Assembly (NCBI RefSeq): GCF_030815145.1
Contig: NZ_JAUSWJ010000001.1
Span: 3,550,001 to 3,614,000, forward strand
Origin: Kaistia geumhonensis
GTDB taxonomy: Bacteria; Pseudomonadota; Alphaproteobacteria; Rhizobiales; Kaistiaceae
Length of the DNA: 64,000 bases
Direction of reading: 5' to 3'
Numbering within the stretch: the stretch's first letter is position 1; the number at the start of each line of letters is the position of its first letter. This document shows positions 28,143-36,947 of the stretch, piece by piece. Both the position numbers and the translations under genes were made by a program. Under the pieces are notes generated by a model that worked only from the letters and a program-made list of their open reading frames with translations, had not been told where the DNA came from and did no database searches.

Positions 28143-28211
28143 TCGATTGTCCCTCTGGTTCGGGCGTCACCCCCCTCGGACAAGCGCCTCGGGGACCGCG
28201 CCGGCACGCTA

Positions 28212-28240
28212 TTGAATGCGCATGCAAACTAGCATAGTTT
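28212..28240. promoter_or_regulatory. LacI operator plus adjacent palindrome in the hyuA/leuC-like gap
   Basis: TTGAATGCGCATGCAA (28212-28227) matches the palindrome TTGAATGC-GCATTCAA with one mismatch. It abuts AAACTA-GCA-TAGTTT (28226-28240), a perfect 6-bp-arm inverted repeat. The first motif recurs at 33953-33960 (half) and 34111-34141 (twice), linking this divergent promoter to the LacI regulator at 32851. Confidence 0.68.
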
Positions 28241-28347
28241 CAAGGTCGGGTCGTCCGCAAGGGGCAAAAACAGCCGGTCAAACGGCGCGCCGGACGAGGG
28301 GTCCGGTCATCCGGAAAAGCGTTGATCTCGATGAAGAAGCCGATCGC

Positions 28348-29757
28348 ATGAGCGCGCTCACGCTATACGACAAGGTCTGGCGGCAGCATGTCGTCAAATC
28401 CTATGAGGACGGCAGCGACCTCATCTATATCGACCGCCACCTCGTGCAGGAGGTGTCGAGCCCGCAGGCCTTCGCCGGGCTTGTCGCGCAAAACCGCACG
28501 ATCCGGCGGCCGGATGCGCATGTTTCGGTCGCGGATCACGCCGTGCCGACGCGCCACCGCGACCGTCCGCTGCCCGACGGGCTGGCGGCGCGCCAGGTCT
28601 CGCGGCTCGAGAGCAACGCCGCGCGCTTCGGCATTCCCTATATCCCCATAAACGATCGCCGCCATGGCATCGTGCATGTCATCGGCCCCGAGCTCGGCTT
28701 CACGCTGCCGGGCGCGACGCTGGTCTGCGGCGACAGCCACACCTGCACGCATGGCGCCTTCGGTGCGCTGGCCTTCGGCATCGGCTCCAGTGAATGCGAA
28801 TGCATCTTCGCCACGCAGACGTTGCGCCAGAAGAAGCAGAAGCGCATGCGCGTGGTGCTCGACGGGGCCATCCCCGCCGGCGTCACGGTCAAGGACGTGA
28901 TCCTCGCCCTGATCGGCGAGATCGGCACCGGCGGCGGCAACGGCCATGCGATCGAGTTCGCCGGCAGCGCGGTCCGCGCCATGTCGATGGAAGCGCGGAT
29001 GACGCTCTGCAACATGTCGATCGAGGCGGGAAGCCGGGTCGGCATGGTGGCGCCGGACGACACCACCTTCGCCTATCTGAAGGGCCGGCCGCTGGCGCCC
29101 TCGGGCGCCGACTGGGACGCCGCCGTTGCGCATTGGCGCTCGCTCGCGACCGATGCGGATGCCGTGTTCGACCGCGAGGTGACGCTCGACGTCTCGGCGC
29201 TCAGCCCGCGCATCTCCTGGGGCACGACGCCGGAGGAGAACCTGCCGATCACCGGACGCGTGCCCGACCCCGCCGCGGAGAGCGATCCCTCGCGGCGCGC
29301 GCGCATCGCCCGCAGCCTCGCCTATATGGGCCTCGAGCCCGGCCGGCCGCTCGCCGAGATCCCGATCGACCGGGTCTTCATCGGCTCCTGCACCAACAGC
29401 CGCATCGAGGATCTGCGCCTCGCGGCGAAGGTCGTCGCGGGGCGGCAGGTGGCGCCGAACGTCGCGGCCATCGTCGTGCCCGGCTCGGCCGGCGTGCGCC
29501 TGCAGGCCGAGGCGGAGGGGCTCGACGCCGTCTTTCGTGCCGCCGGCTTCGAATGGCGCGATTCCGGCTGCTCGATGTGCGTCGCCATGAACGACGACCG
29601 CCTGTCGCCGGGCGAGCGCTGCGCCTCGACGTCCAACCGTAATTTCGAGGGCCGCCAGGGGCAGGGCGGCCGCACCCATCTCATGAGCCCAGCCATGGCT
29701 GCCGCCGCTGCGATCTCCGGGCGGCTCACCGATGTGCGGACGCTCTCATCCCGATAG
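28348..29757 (+). CDS. LeuC-like aconitase-family hydratase, large subunit
   Basis: A 469-residue [4Fe-4S] hydro-lyase subunit very like 3-isopropylmalate dehydratase Leu[21 protein letters not shown] near 20, [20 protein letters not shown] near 128, cluster ligands in [11 protein letters not shown] near 348 and [13 protein letters not shown] near 407, then [23 protein letters not shown] 28348 starts the family-typical [16 protein letters not shown]. The operon context (amidohydrolase, isocitrate-lyase-family lyase, HyuAB, LacI regulator) does not fit leucine synthesis; it fits paralogues that hydrate citraconate, maleate or dimethylmaleate. The function is inferred from context; the fold and cluster are clear. 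Confidence 0.85.
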   Translation: MSALTLYDKVWRQHVVKSYEDGSDLIYIDRHLVQEVSSPQAFAGLVAQNRTIRRPDAHVSVADHAVPTRHRDRPLPDGLAARQVSRLESNAARFGIPYIPINDRRHGIVHVIGPELGFTLPGATLVCGDSHTCTHGAFGALAFGIGSSECECIFATQTLRQKKQKRMRVVLDGAIPAGVTVKDVILALIGEIGTGGGNGHAIEFAGSAVRAMSMEARMTLCNMSIEAGSRVGMVAPDDTTFAYLKGRPLAPSGADWDAAVAHWRSLATDADAVFDREVTLDVSALSPRISWGTTPEENLPITGRVPDPAAESDPSRRARIARSLAYMGLEPGRPLAEIPIDRVFIGSCTNSRIEDLRLAAKVVAGRQVAPNVAAIVVPGSAGVRLQAEAEGLDAVFRAAGFEWRDSGCSMCVAMNDDRLSPGERCASTSNRNFEGRQGQGGRTHLMSPAMAAAAAISGRLTDVRTLSSR

Positions 29758-29761
29758 ACGC

Positions 29762-30412
29762 ATGAAGCCCTTTTCGACCGTCACCAGCATCGCCGCGCCC
29801 CTGCCGGAAGCGGATGTCGATACCGACATCATCTTCCCGGCGCGCTTCCTGCTTCTCCTCGACCGCGAGGGGCTCGGGCGCCATCTCTTCCACGAAAGGC
29901 GGCGGCCGGCAGAGGGCGCGCCGCCCTTCGTACTCGACAGGCCGCCCTATGACCGGGCCGAGATCCTCGTCACCGGCCCCAATTTCGGCACCGGATCGAG
30001 CCGCGAGCAGGCGGTGTGGGCGCTGGCCGATTTCGGCATCCGCGTCGTCATCGCGCCGCGCTTCGGCGAGATCTTCTTCTCCAACTGCTTCCGCAACGGC
30101 CTCCTTCCGATCGTGCTCGGCGAGGCCGACCACAGCCTCGTGATGCGGGCCGCCGAGGCGGGCGAGGCGGTGAGCGTCGATCTCGAGGCGCAGCGGATCG
30201 TGCTCGCCGACGGCACTGCCATCGCCTTTTCCATCGATTCCTACCGGCGCCGCGCGCTGCTGCTCGGCCTGGACGAGATCGGCGCCATCCTCGCCGACGA
30301 CGCGGCCGATATCGCCGCCTTCGAGGCGCGGCAGAAGGCCGGGGCGCCCTGGCTGCATCTCACCCGCGAGCAACTCTCCCATTTCGACGATCTGAGGACC
30401 AGCGAGGCATGA
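29762..30412 (+). CDS. LeuD-like aconitase-family hydratase, small subunit
   Basis: A 216-residue swivelling-domain partner of the preceding gene: ADVDTDIIFPARFLLLLDRE near 17, LVTGPNFGTGSSREQAVWAL near 70 (the GSSRE substrate loop) and GIRVVIAPRFGEIFFSNCFR near 93. The substrate-selective loop after FPARFL reads LLLDREGLGRHLF. ATG 29762 is four bases after the LeuC-like stop. The next gene overlaps its stop by ATGA, so subunits and pathway enzymes are coupled. Confidence 0.86.
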   Translation: MKPFSTVTSIAAPLPEADVDTDIIFPARFLLLLDREGLGRHLFHERRRPAEGAPPFVLDRPPYDRAEILVTGPNFGTGSSREQAVWALADFGIRVVIAPRFGEIFFSNCFRNGLLPIVLGEADHSLVMRAAEAGEAVSVDLEAQRIVLADGTAIAFSIDSYRRRALLLGLDEIGAILADDAADIAAFEARQKAGAPWLHLTREQLSHFDDLRTSEA

Positions 30413-31047
30413 CCGAGGAAGCGCTCGATGCCAACTACAAGCGCGCCTTCGGCAAGCGCATCGGTTTCGGCGCCCGCCCGGCGCTGATCCTCATTGATTT
30501 CGTCGAGGCCTATTTCGATCCGGCATGCCCGCTCTATGCCGGCGTCGAGGATGCACTTGCCTCGGCGATCCGCCTTCGCGATGCGGCGCGGGCGGCCGGG
30601 GTGCCGGTCATCTACACCAATGTCGTCTACGACAAGGGCGGCCGGAACGGCGGGCGCTTCTACCAGAAGTCGATGGTGCTGCATCACTTCATCGCCGGCA
30701 GCCCGATGGGCGCCTGGCCCAAGGGTCTCACCGTCGGCGAGGACGAGCTCGTCATCTCCAAGCAGTATCCGAGCGCGTTCTTCGGCACCTCGCTCGCCGC
30801 GACGCTGACCAGCTGGGGCATCGACACGCTGATCCTGACCGGGCTCAGCACCTCCGGCTGCGTGCGCGCGACCTGCGTCGATACCTGCTCCTACGGCTTC
30901 ATTCCCATCGTCGTCCGCGAGGCGGTCGGCGACCGGCATCCGGCGCCGCACGAGGCCAATCTCTTCGACATGGACGCGAAATATGCGGACGTGGTGAGCG
31001 AGGCCGAGGCGACCGCCTATCTCCACAGGATCGGACAGTCCCAATGA
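30409..31047 (+). CDS. Isochorismatase-family cysteine amidohydrolase
   Basis: A 212-residue cysteine hydrolase with the family triad visible: Asp in LILIDFVEAYFDP near 27, Lys in ISKQYPSAFFGT near 117 and Cys in TGLSTSGCVRATCVD near 148. The GFGARPALILIDFVEAYFDP start is closest to N-carbamoylsarcosine amidase and maleamate amidase (NicF) rather than to isochorismatase proper. Such enzymes release ammonia from a carbamoyl or amide group. It overlaps both neighbours by ATGA. In this operon it could deaminate the half-amide left after ring opening by HyuAB, giving a dicarboxylate for the LeuCD-like hydratase; that is inference. Confidence 0.83.
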   Translation: MTEEALDANYKRAFGKRIGFGARPALILIDFVEAYFDPACPLYAGVEDALASAIRLRDAARAAGVPVIYTNVVYDKGGRNGGRFYQKSMVLHHFIAGSPMGAWPKGLTVGEDELVISKQYPSAFFGTSLAATLTSWGIDTLILTGLSTSGCVRATCVDTCSYGFIPIVVREAVGDRHPAPHEANLFDMDAKYADVVSEAEATAYLHRIGQSQ

Positions 31048-31925
31048 CCAAGCGCAGCCTCCGCGCCGCCCTCGCGGCCGGCGAATTCGTCGCCGCCCCC
31101 GGCATCCACGACATGATCGCGGCGGCGGTCAGCAACAAGTTCGACCTCGATTTCGTCTATGCCTCCGGCTACTGGACGACCGCCTCGGCCTATGGCCTGC
31201 CGGACGCCGGCATCGCCACCTACACGCAGATGCTCGACCGTGTCGCGACGCTCGCGCGCGTCTCGAAGGCGAGCGTCATCGCCGATGCCGATACCGGCTA
31301 TGGCGGCCTGCTCAACGTGCACCACACCGTGCGCGGCTACGAGGAGGCCGGCGTCGTCGGCATCCAGATCGAGGACCAGGAATTTCCGAAGAAGTGCGGC
31401 CACACGCCGTTCAAGCGCGTGGTGCCGATCATCGACATGGTCGAGAAGATCAAGGTTGCGGTCGAGGCACGGCGCAGCCCCGAGACGCTGATCATCGCCC
31501 GGACGGATGCGCGGCAGACGCATGGCTTCGAAGGCGCGATGAAGCGCGGCGAAGCCTATGCGGAAGCCGGTGCCGACATCGTCTTCCTCGAGGCGCTGGA
31601 AAGCGAGGCGGAGATGCGCGAGGCCTGCGCGCGCATCAACAGGCCGATGATGGCCAACATGGCCGATGGCGGCCGCACGCCGATCCGCTCGCGCGACGAA
31701 TTGAAGGCGATCGGCTACGCCATGGCGATCTATCCCTCGATGACCGGCCTCGCAGCCGCGCATGCGGTGGAGAACGCGCTCAAGGTATTCGTCGCCGAGG
31801 GCACGTCGAATTCGCCCAGCCTGCCGCTCTTCCCGTTCTCGGAGTTCAACTCGCTGATCGGTTTCGAGGAGGTGTGGGACTTCGAGCGGCGCTGGGCTCG
31901 CCGCGACGCCGAGGCGGCCGAGTGA
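31044..31925 (+). CDS. Isocitrate lyase / PEP mutase-family C-C lyase
   Basis: A 293-residue TIM-barrel lyase: YASGYWTTASAYGLPDAGI near 38, DADTGYGG near 79-86 (Mg ligand Asp), IEDQEFPKKCGH near 110-121 with the KKCGH motif and its catalytic Cys, then LIIARTDAR near 151. The Cys motif marks lyases (2-methylisocitrate, dimethylmalate, oxaloacetate-type) rather than PEP mutases. It would split a 2-hydroxy dicarboxylate to pyruvate or glyoxylate plus a carboxylate. 2,3-Dimethylmalate lyase is the best-known family member partnered with a LeuCD-like hydratase. The gene overlaps the preceding one by ATGA. Confidence 0.85.
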   Translation: MTKRSLRAALAAGEFVAAPGIHDMIAAAVSNKFDLDFVYASGYWTTASAYGLPDAGIATYTQMLDRVATLARVSKASVIADADTGYGGLLNVHHTVRGYEEAGVVGIQIEDQEFPKKCGHTPFKRVVPIIDMVEKIKVAVEARRSPETLIIARTDARQTHGFEGAMKRGEAYAEAGADIVFLEALESEAEMREACARINRPMMANMADGGRTPIRSRDELKAIGYAMAIYPSMTGLAAAHAVENALKVFVAEGTSNSPSLPLFPFSEFNSLIGFEEVWDFERRWARRDAEAAE

Positions 31926-31927
31926 GC

Positions 31928-32854
31928 ATGCGCGTCGCCTGCATCGGCACCGGGACGGTCGGCAGTGCCTTCGCGGTCGTCTTCGCCCGCGCCGGGCATG
32001 AGGTGGCGCTGTTTGACGCCGCGCCGGGCGCGGTGGAGGACTTCGCGCTGAAGCGCATCCGCGCCACGCTCGATCTGCTCGGGACCGAAGGCGCGCTTGC
32101 CGAACCCGTCGCGGAGATCATGAGCCGCGTTCGCCCGGCAGCGAGCCTCGCCGACGCCGTATCCGGGGCGGCCTATGTGCAGGAGAGCGTCGCCGAGGAG
32201 GTCGCGGTCAAGCGCGCCGTCTTCGCCGCGCTCGGCGACGCGGCGCCCGAGGATGCCGTCCTCGCCTCGTCGACCTCGGCGCTCGCGGGATCGCGCTTCC
32301 TCGATGCCGCGGCGCGTCCGGGGCGCTGTCTCGTGGCGCATCCGGTCAATCCGCCGTCGCTGATCCCGCTGGTCGAGCTCTGCCCGGCGCCGTTCACGGC
32401 GAAGGAGACGGTCGAGCGGGCGCGGGCCCTGCTCGCGGCGGCCGGCATGAGCCCCGTGACGCTCGCCCGCGAGATCGACGGGTTCATTCTGAACCGCCTG
32501 CAATACACGCTCGTCGCCGAAGCGCTGCATCTCGTCGGCGAAGGCTATTGCTCGGCGGCCGACATCGACCGTGTCGTCACCGAGGGGCTCGCGCCGCGCT
32601 GGGCCTCGATCGGTCCGTTCGAGGTGGCGCATCTCAATGCCGTGGACGGGTTCGCCGGCTTCGTCGCCCGCCTCGGCGGCATGATGCGCGCGATGGGGCA
32701 GGGGGCGAGGACCGACTACGACTGGTCCGACGATCTCGTCGCGTCGATCCATGCCGAGCTGGAGAAGCAGGTGCCCGTCGCTGGGATCCCCGCGCGCCAG
32801 GCCTGGCGCGACCGCCGCATCCTCGCGACGCGCCGGCTGCAGAAGGGCGATTAG
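31928..32854 (+). CDS. 3-Hydroxyacyl-CoA dehydrogenase-family oxidoreductase (gulonate dehydrogenase-like)
   Basis: A 308-residue NAD-dependent dehydrogenase: Rossmann motif ACIGTGTVGSAFAVVFARAG at the N-terminus, SSTSAL near 115, HPVNPPSLIPLVELCPAP near 137 and FILNRLQYTLVAEALHLVGE near 185. The short length and the HPVNPP motif fit the lambda-crystallin / L-gulonate 3-dehydrogenase / carnitine dehydrogenase branch, which acts on free hydroxy acids rather than CoA esters. Start is ATG 31928 or the GTG at 31922 overlapping the previous stop. It is the last pathway gene and overlaps the convergent LacI gene by 4 bp. Confidence 0.82.
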   Translation: MRVACIGTGTVGSAFAVVFARAGHEVALFDAAPGAVEDFALKRIRATLDLLGTEGALAEPVAEIMSRVRPAASLADAVSGAAYVQESVAEEVAVKRAVFAALGDAAPEDAVLASSTSALAGSRFLDAAARPGRCLVAHPVNPPSLIPLVELCPAPFTAKETVERARALLAAAGMSPVTLAREIDGFILNRLQYTLVAEALHLVGEGYCSAADIDRVVTEGLAPRWASIGPFEVAHLNAVDGFAGFVARLGGMMRAMGQGARTDYDWSDDLVASIHAELEKQVPVAGIPARQAWRDRRILATRRLQKGD

Positions 32855-33927
32855 CCGGCTTCGTCCATGCCGGCGTCGTCGGCGACGTCGGAGCGGTAGG
32901 CCGGCGGAACCGGGATGGTGCTGCGCCAGATCAGGCGGCTCGCCAGCGGCATGTCGATGCCGCGCTCGATCGGGCGGTCCGGCTCGTCGAGATGCATCAG
33001 CGCCAGCGTCTGCTCGACCATCTGGTTGATCGGCTGGCGCACCGTCGTCAGCTTGTAGGGCGCGCGGCGGGCCTCGGGAATGTCGTCGAAGCCGGCGACC
33101 ATCAGATCATCCGGGATCTTCAGCGCGAGGCGATAGCGCAGCGCGTCGATCGCGCCCATGGCCATGATGTCGTTGATGCCGAACAGCGCGTCCGGCCGGG
33201 GCTTCGCACGGTCGCCGAACAGCGTCAGCGCGGCCCGCGCCGCGCCGTCATAGGAAGACTGGCCCCCGACCTCCTCGATCTCGCTGCGGCGGATCCCTTC
33301 CTCCATCAGCCGCTCGACGAAGCCGCGCACGCGATCCTGGCTGGTTGTGCCCTTGGGATCGCCGGTGATCATGGCGAAGCTCTTCGCGCCGGCGGCCAGG
33401 AAGGCCTCGGCGATGAGGCGCCCGCCGCCGACATTGTCGCAGCGCACGCCCGACGCGTCGCTGCCGGGGATATAGCGGTTGAAGAGCACGATCGGGATGC
33501 CGCGGTCGTGACAGAGCGAGGTCATCCGCGTCGAGAGCTGGGCCGCCGTCAGGATGACGCCGTCGATCTGGTATTGCAGCGCCCGGAGAATCGCCTCGTC
33601 GCTCTCCGAGCCGGGATCGACGGTGAAGATCAGCACCTGGCGGCCGAGCGCCTGCAGGCGGCGGCTGAACTCGTGCAGCACATGGACATAGAACGGGTTG
33701 CCCATGTTGCCGAGGATCAGCGCGATGATATTGGTACGCTTGGTGGTGAGGCTCGATGCGATCGAGTTCGGCACGTAGTTGAGCTTGCGCGCCGCCTCCA
33801 GGACCTTGGCGCGCTTCTCCTCCGCGATGCTCGATCCCGGGGTGAAGGCACGCGAGACGGCCGACTGCGAGACGCCGGCGAGCGCGGCGACGTCGAAGGA
33901 CGTGGCCCTTGAGCTGATGCGTTTCAT
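32851..33927 (-). CDS. LacI-family regulator of the hydantoinase/hydratase and importer operons
   Basis: A 358-residue LacI-family repressor: helix-turn-helix SFDVAALAGVSQSAVSRAFT (about residues 10-29), hinge ARKLNYVPNSIASSL, effector domain IALILGNMGNPFYVHVLHEF and FDDIPEARRAPYKLTTVRQP. It lies between two operons whose promoters carry copies of TTGAATGC-GCATTCAA, and its own leader holds a half-site (33953-33960), so it probably autoregulates and controls both flanks. It overlaps the convergent dehydrogenase gene by 4 bp. No clear ribosome binding site precedes ATG 33927. Confidence 0.9.
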   Translation of the reverse strand: MKRISSRATSFDVAALAGVSQSAVSRAFTPGSSIAEEKRAKVLEAARKLNYVPNSIASSLTTKRTNIIALILGNMGNPFYVHVLHEFSRRLQALGRQVLIFTVDPGSESDEAILRALQYQIDGVILTAAQLSTRMTSLCHDRGIPIVLFNRYIPGSDASGVRCDNVGGGRLIAEAFLAAGAKSFAMITGDPKGTTSQDRVRGFVERLMEEGIRRSEIEEVGGQSSYDGAARAALTLFGDRAKPRPDALFGINDIMAMGAIDALRYRLALKIPDDLMVAGFDDIPEARRAPYKLTTVRQPINQMVEQTLALMHLDEPDRPIERGIDMPLASRLIWRSTIPVPPAYRSDVADDAGMDEAG

Positions 33928-33952
33928 GTCAGACGAACGGGGCGAGTACTAC

Positions 33953-33960
33953 GCATTCAA
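33953..33960. promoter_or_regulatory. LacI half-operator upstream of the lacI-type gene
   Basis: GCATTCAA, the right half of the palindrome seen at 28212-28227 and 34126-34141, lies 26-33 bases upstream of ATG 33927. The left half is poorly conserved (3 of 8 bases). Possible weak autoregulatory site. Confidence 0.4.
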
Positions 33961-34097
33961 GTCCCGGCGCGCCACGGTGGCCCGTGCGCGGTGAGTGGGT
34001 TTTTCGATCCGAGAGCATGCCGGATCGCCGCAGATTCTTCAATCCGTCGCTCATCTTTTCATTCGCCGATCGCCGCCCTTCGGCGGTCAGGATCGCG

Positions 34098-34141
34098 TTG
34101 ACTCGCCGTCTTGAATGCGCAATCATTGAATGCGCATTCAC
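34098..34141 (+). promoter_or_regulatory. Promoter with two LacI operators for the ribose-type importer
   Basis: TTGACT (34098-34103), 17 bp, AATCAT (34121-34126) form a sigma-70-like promoter. Two operator copies overlap it: TTGAATGCGCAATCAT (34111-34126) and TTGAATGCGCATTCAC (34126-34141), 15 bp apart. The first covers the -10, the second the expected start site, so binding should repress. The leader to ATG 34195 is about 60 bases. Confidence 0.72.
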
Positions 34142-34194
34142 AGTCGCGTTGCCGAGCAGGGAAAATTCGGCGGCGGCGACCAGAGGGAGACATC

Positions 34195-35313
34195 ATGATC
34201 AGACATGTGCTGGGCGCCACGCTGGTGGCGGGTGCCGTCATGGCCGGATTCACGGCCTCCGCCTCGGCCGACGCGGCCGCCGACGGGCTGGCCGCGGCCA
34301 AGGCGAAGCTTCAGAAATACACCGAGAAGCCCGTCTTCGTGGCGCCGGGCGAGGCCTTCGACGCCAAGGCCTGCGCGGCCGGCAAGAAGCAGCTCTCGAT
34401 CCCCAATTCCTCCGCCAATCCCTTCCTCAAGGGCATCATCGACCGGATGAAGAAGGTCGGCGCCGAAGTCGGCCTCGAGGTCAAGGAGTGGGAGAACCAG
34501 GGCCAGCCGAGCCAGTGGGTCCAGGGCGTCGAATATGCCATCCGCGACAAGTATGACATCATCGACCTGATCTCGGGCATCGATCCCTCGACGATCGAGC
34601 CGCAGGTCAAGGCTGCCAAGGATGCCGGCGTCAAGGTGATGACCTCGCATTTCTACGATCCGAGCGACGCGCAGAACCCGCTGGTCTCGTCCTCGCTGAC
34701 GATCGGCTTCGGCGAGATCGGCACCGTGCTGGCCAACTGGTCGACGGTCGCGACCGACGGCAAGGCGAATATCCTGCTCATCGTCTCCGACGAAGTGCCG
34801 CCGACCAAGCCGCTCGTCGCCGGACTCAAGAGCGAACTCGCCGCCAACTGCCCGAACTGCAAGATCGTGCAGGAAGTGAATGTCGGCGTCACCGAGTGGG
34901 GCACCAAGATCCAGCCGTCGGTGCAGGCGGCGCTCCAGGCCAACCCCGATATCAACGTCGTGATCCCGATCTACGATTCGATGTCGCAGTTCGTCGTCCC
35001 GGCCCTCCGCCTCACCGGCAAGACCGGCCAGGTGAAGGTCGCGACCTTCAACGGCACGCCCTTCGTGCTCGACTATATCCAGCAGGGCACGGTCGACATG
35101 GATATCGGCGAGAGCCTCGACTGGATCGCCTATGCGACCATTGACGGCCATCTGCGCGATCTCTGCGGCCTGCCGGTTCCCTCGGCGCTCAATGTGCCGT
35201 TCTATATCTTCGACAAGAACAACGCCGCCGAGGCCGGCACGCCGGCCGGTTACGACCAGGGCTATGGCGACGCCTATGTCGAAGGCTTCCGCAAGCTCTG
35301 GAAGCTGCAGTAA
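34195..35313 (+). CDS. Sugar-type ABC substrate-binding protein (RbsB-like, extended)
   Basis: Periplasmic binding protein of 372 residues, longer than RbsB (about 296). Signal peptide MIRHVLGATLVAGAVMAGFTASASA, then a 50-residue N-terminal region before the Peripla_BP_4 core (KKQLSIPNSSANPFLKGIID). Cysteines in FDAKACAAGKK and ANCPNCKI could form disulfides. ATG 34195 with AGAGGGAGA upstream is preferred over in-frame ATG 34111, which lies in the promoter. It is the first gene of an operon controlled by the LacI operator pair. The ligand is unknown; regulation suggests the substrate of the hydantoinase/hydratase pathway or of the dehydrogenases downstream. Confidence 0.86.
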   Translation: MIRHVLGATLVAGAVMAGFTASASADAAADGLAAAKAKLQKYTEKPVFVAPGEAFDAKACAAGKKQLSIPNSSANPFLKGIIDRMKKVGAEVGLEVKEWENQGQPSQWVQGVEYAIRDKYDIIDLISGIDPSTIEPQVKAAKDAGVKVMTSHFYDPSDAQNPLVSSSLTIGFGEIGTVLANWSTVATDGKANILLIVSDEVPPTKPLVAGLKSELAANCPNCKIVQEVNVGVTEWGTKIQPSVQAALQANPDINVVIPIYDSMSQFVVPALRLTGKTGQVKVATFNGTPFVLDYIQQGTVDMDIGESLDWIAYATIDGHLRDLCGLPVPSALNVPFYIFDKNNAAEAGTPAGYDQGYGDAYVEGFRKLWKLQ

Positions 35314-35360
35314 GGCCGATGCCCATCGACCATGCGCCCATCGACAAAAGGGAGGCGCCC

Positions 35361-36947
35361 ATGGCGCTTCCCGTCCTGAAACTCGATGGGATCGCCAAGA
35401 CCTTCGGCGGCGCGCGTGCGCTGGCGGGGGTCTCCTTCAGCGTCGCGCCCGGCGAGGTCCATGGCCTCCTCGGCAAGAACGGCTCCGGCAAGTCGACGCT
35501 CGTCAAAATCCTGGCCGGCTTCCATGCCCCCGATCCCGGCGGGCGGCTCGACTTCAACGGCGAGGCGGTCGATCTGCCGCTGAAGCCTGGCGATTTCCGC
35601 CGCCTCGGCATGAGCTTCGTGCATCAGAATCTCGGTCTCGTGCCCTCGCTGACGGTGCTCGAAAATCTGCGCTTCGCCCATCTGACGACCGCGAAGAGCG
35701 GCTTCATCGACTGGCGGCGCGAGCGGGCCACGGCGCGCGAGGCGCTCGACCGTTTCGGTCTCGCCATCGATACCGAAGAACGCATCGACCGGCTCAGCCC
35801 CGTCGAGCGGGCGCTGCTCGCGATCGTGCGGGCCTTCGAGGAAATCCGCGTCGCCTGCGCGGCGACCGGCCGGCCGGGCCTCGTACTGCTCGACGAGCCG
35901 ACGCCCTTCCTGCCGCGCGAGGGCGTCGAGAAGCTGTTCGGCCTCGTCCGCTCGATCGCCGCGACCGGCTCCAGCGTGATCTTCATCTCGCACGACATCG
36001 ACGAGGTGATGACCATCACCGACCGCATCACCGTGCTCCGCGACGGCCAGCTCGCCGGCTCGCTCGTCACGCGCGGGGCGACGCATGAGCAGGTCGTCGA
36101 GGCGATCGTCGGGCGGCGCATCGCCCGGCTCGGCGTTGCCAGCCACGCCGGCCCGGCCGTGGCCCGGCCGGCTTTTGCCCGGATCACCGCTGCGGCGGGC
36201 GCGACGCTCGAGCCCTCCGACATCACCATCGGCAAGGGCGAGATCCTCGGCGTCACCGGCCTCATCGGCTCCGGCTACGAGGAACTTCCCTATCTCGTCT
36301 TCGGCGCGCGGCCCTGCCGGTCGGGCAGCATCGCCTTCGACGGGGGCGAGCCGATCGCGCTTTCGGCCATGACGCCGAAGCGGGCGATCGATCTCGATCT
36401 CGCGCTTCTTCCCGGCGACCGCCAGGGCGCGAGCGGCGTCGACAGCCTGCCCATCGTCGACAACATGTTCCTGCCGGATGTCGCGCGCTTCTTCCGCGGC
36501 GGCCGGCTCAGCCGCGGCGCCATGCTGCGCGAGGCCTTCGACCTCGGCGTGCGCTACGAAGTGCGGCCCAACGATCCGTCGCTGAAGCTCTCCGCGCTCT
36601 CGGGCGGCAATGCCCAGAAGGTGCTGATCGCGCGCTGGATGAACCGCAATCCGCGCCTTCTCCTGCTCGACGAGCCGACGCAGGGCGTCGATGTCGGGAC
36701 GCGGGTGCAGATCTTCGCCGCCCTCAAGGCGGCCGCCGCGTCCGGCATGTCGGTGGTCTGCGCGTCGTCCGATGCCGAGCAGCTGGCGGAAATCTGCGAC
36801 CGCGTGCTCATCTTCGCGCGCGGCCGCATCCTCACCGAAATCACCGGCGCCGACCTCACCAAGGATGGCATCGCGGAAGCATGCTATGCCTCGATCGATC
36901 TTGCCGGCCATGTCGGCGCGGCGTCCCCGTCCGTTCATGCGAGCTGA
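35361..36947 (+). CDS. Sugar-type ABC transporter ATPase (RbsA-like, two NBDs)
   Basis: A 528-residue tandem ATPase. First domain: Walker A LLGKNGSGKSTLVKIL near 36-51 and Walker B LVLLDEPTPFLP near 175, with a degenerate signature (LSPVERALLAI) as usual for RbsA. Second domain: degenerate Walker A VTGLIGSGYEELP near 298, good signature LSGGNAQKVLIARWM near 412 and Walker B LLLLDEPTQGVDVG near 433. ATG 35361 with AAAGGGAGG upstream is preferred over ATG 35319. It powers the importer with the single permease downstream. Confidence 0.9.
   Translation: MALPVLKLDGIAKTFGGARALAGVSFSVAPGEVHGLLGKNGSGKSTLVKILAGFHAPDPGGRLDFNGEAVDLPLKPGDFRRLGMSFVHQNLGLVPSLTVLENLRFAHLTTAKSGFIDWRRERATAREALDRFGLAIDTEERIDRLSPVERALLAIVRAFEEIRVACAATGRPGLVLLDEPTPFLPREGVEKLFGLVRSIAATGSSVIFISHDIDEVMTITDRITVLRDGQLAGSLVTRGATHEQVVEAIVGRRIARLGVASHAGPAVARPAFARITAAAGATLEPSDITIGKGEILGVTGLIGSGYEELPYLVFGARPCRSGSIAFDGGEPIALSAMTPKRAIDLDLALLPGDRQGASGVDSLPIVDNMFLPDVARFFRGGRLSRGAMLREAFDLGVRYEVRPNDPSLKLSALSGGNAQKVLIARWMNRNPRLLLLDEPTQGVDVGTRVQIFAALKAAAASGMSVVCASSDAEQLAEICDRVLIFARGRILTEITGADLTKDGIAEACYASIDLAGHVGAASPSVHAS

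Noticed and set aside
28348-30412. LeuC/LeuD as leucine biosynthesis genes
   Set aside because: Sequence similarity is high, but the ATGA-coupled operon with amidohydrolase, lyase and LacI control points to catabolism. A genome search for a second leuCD would settle it.
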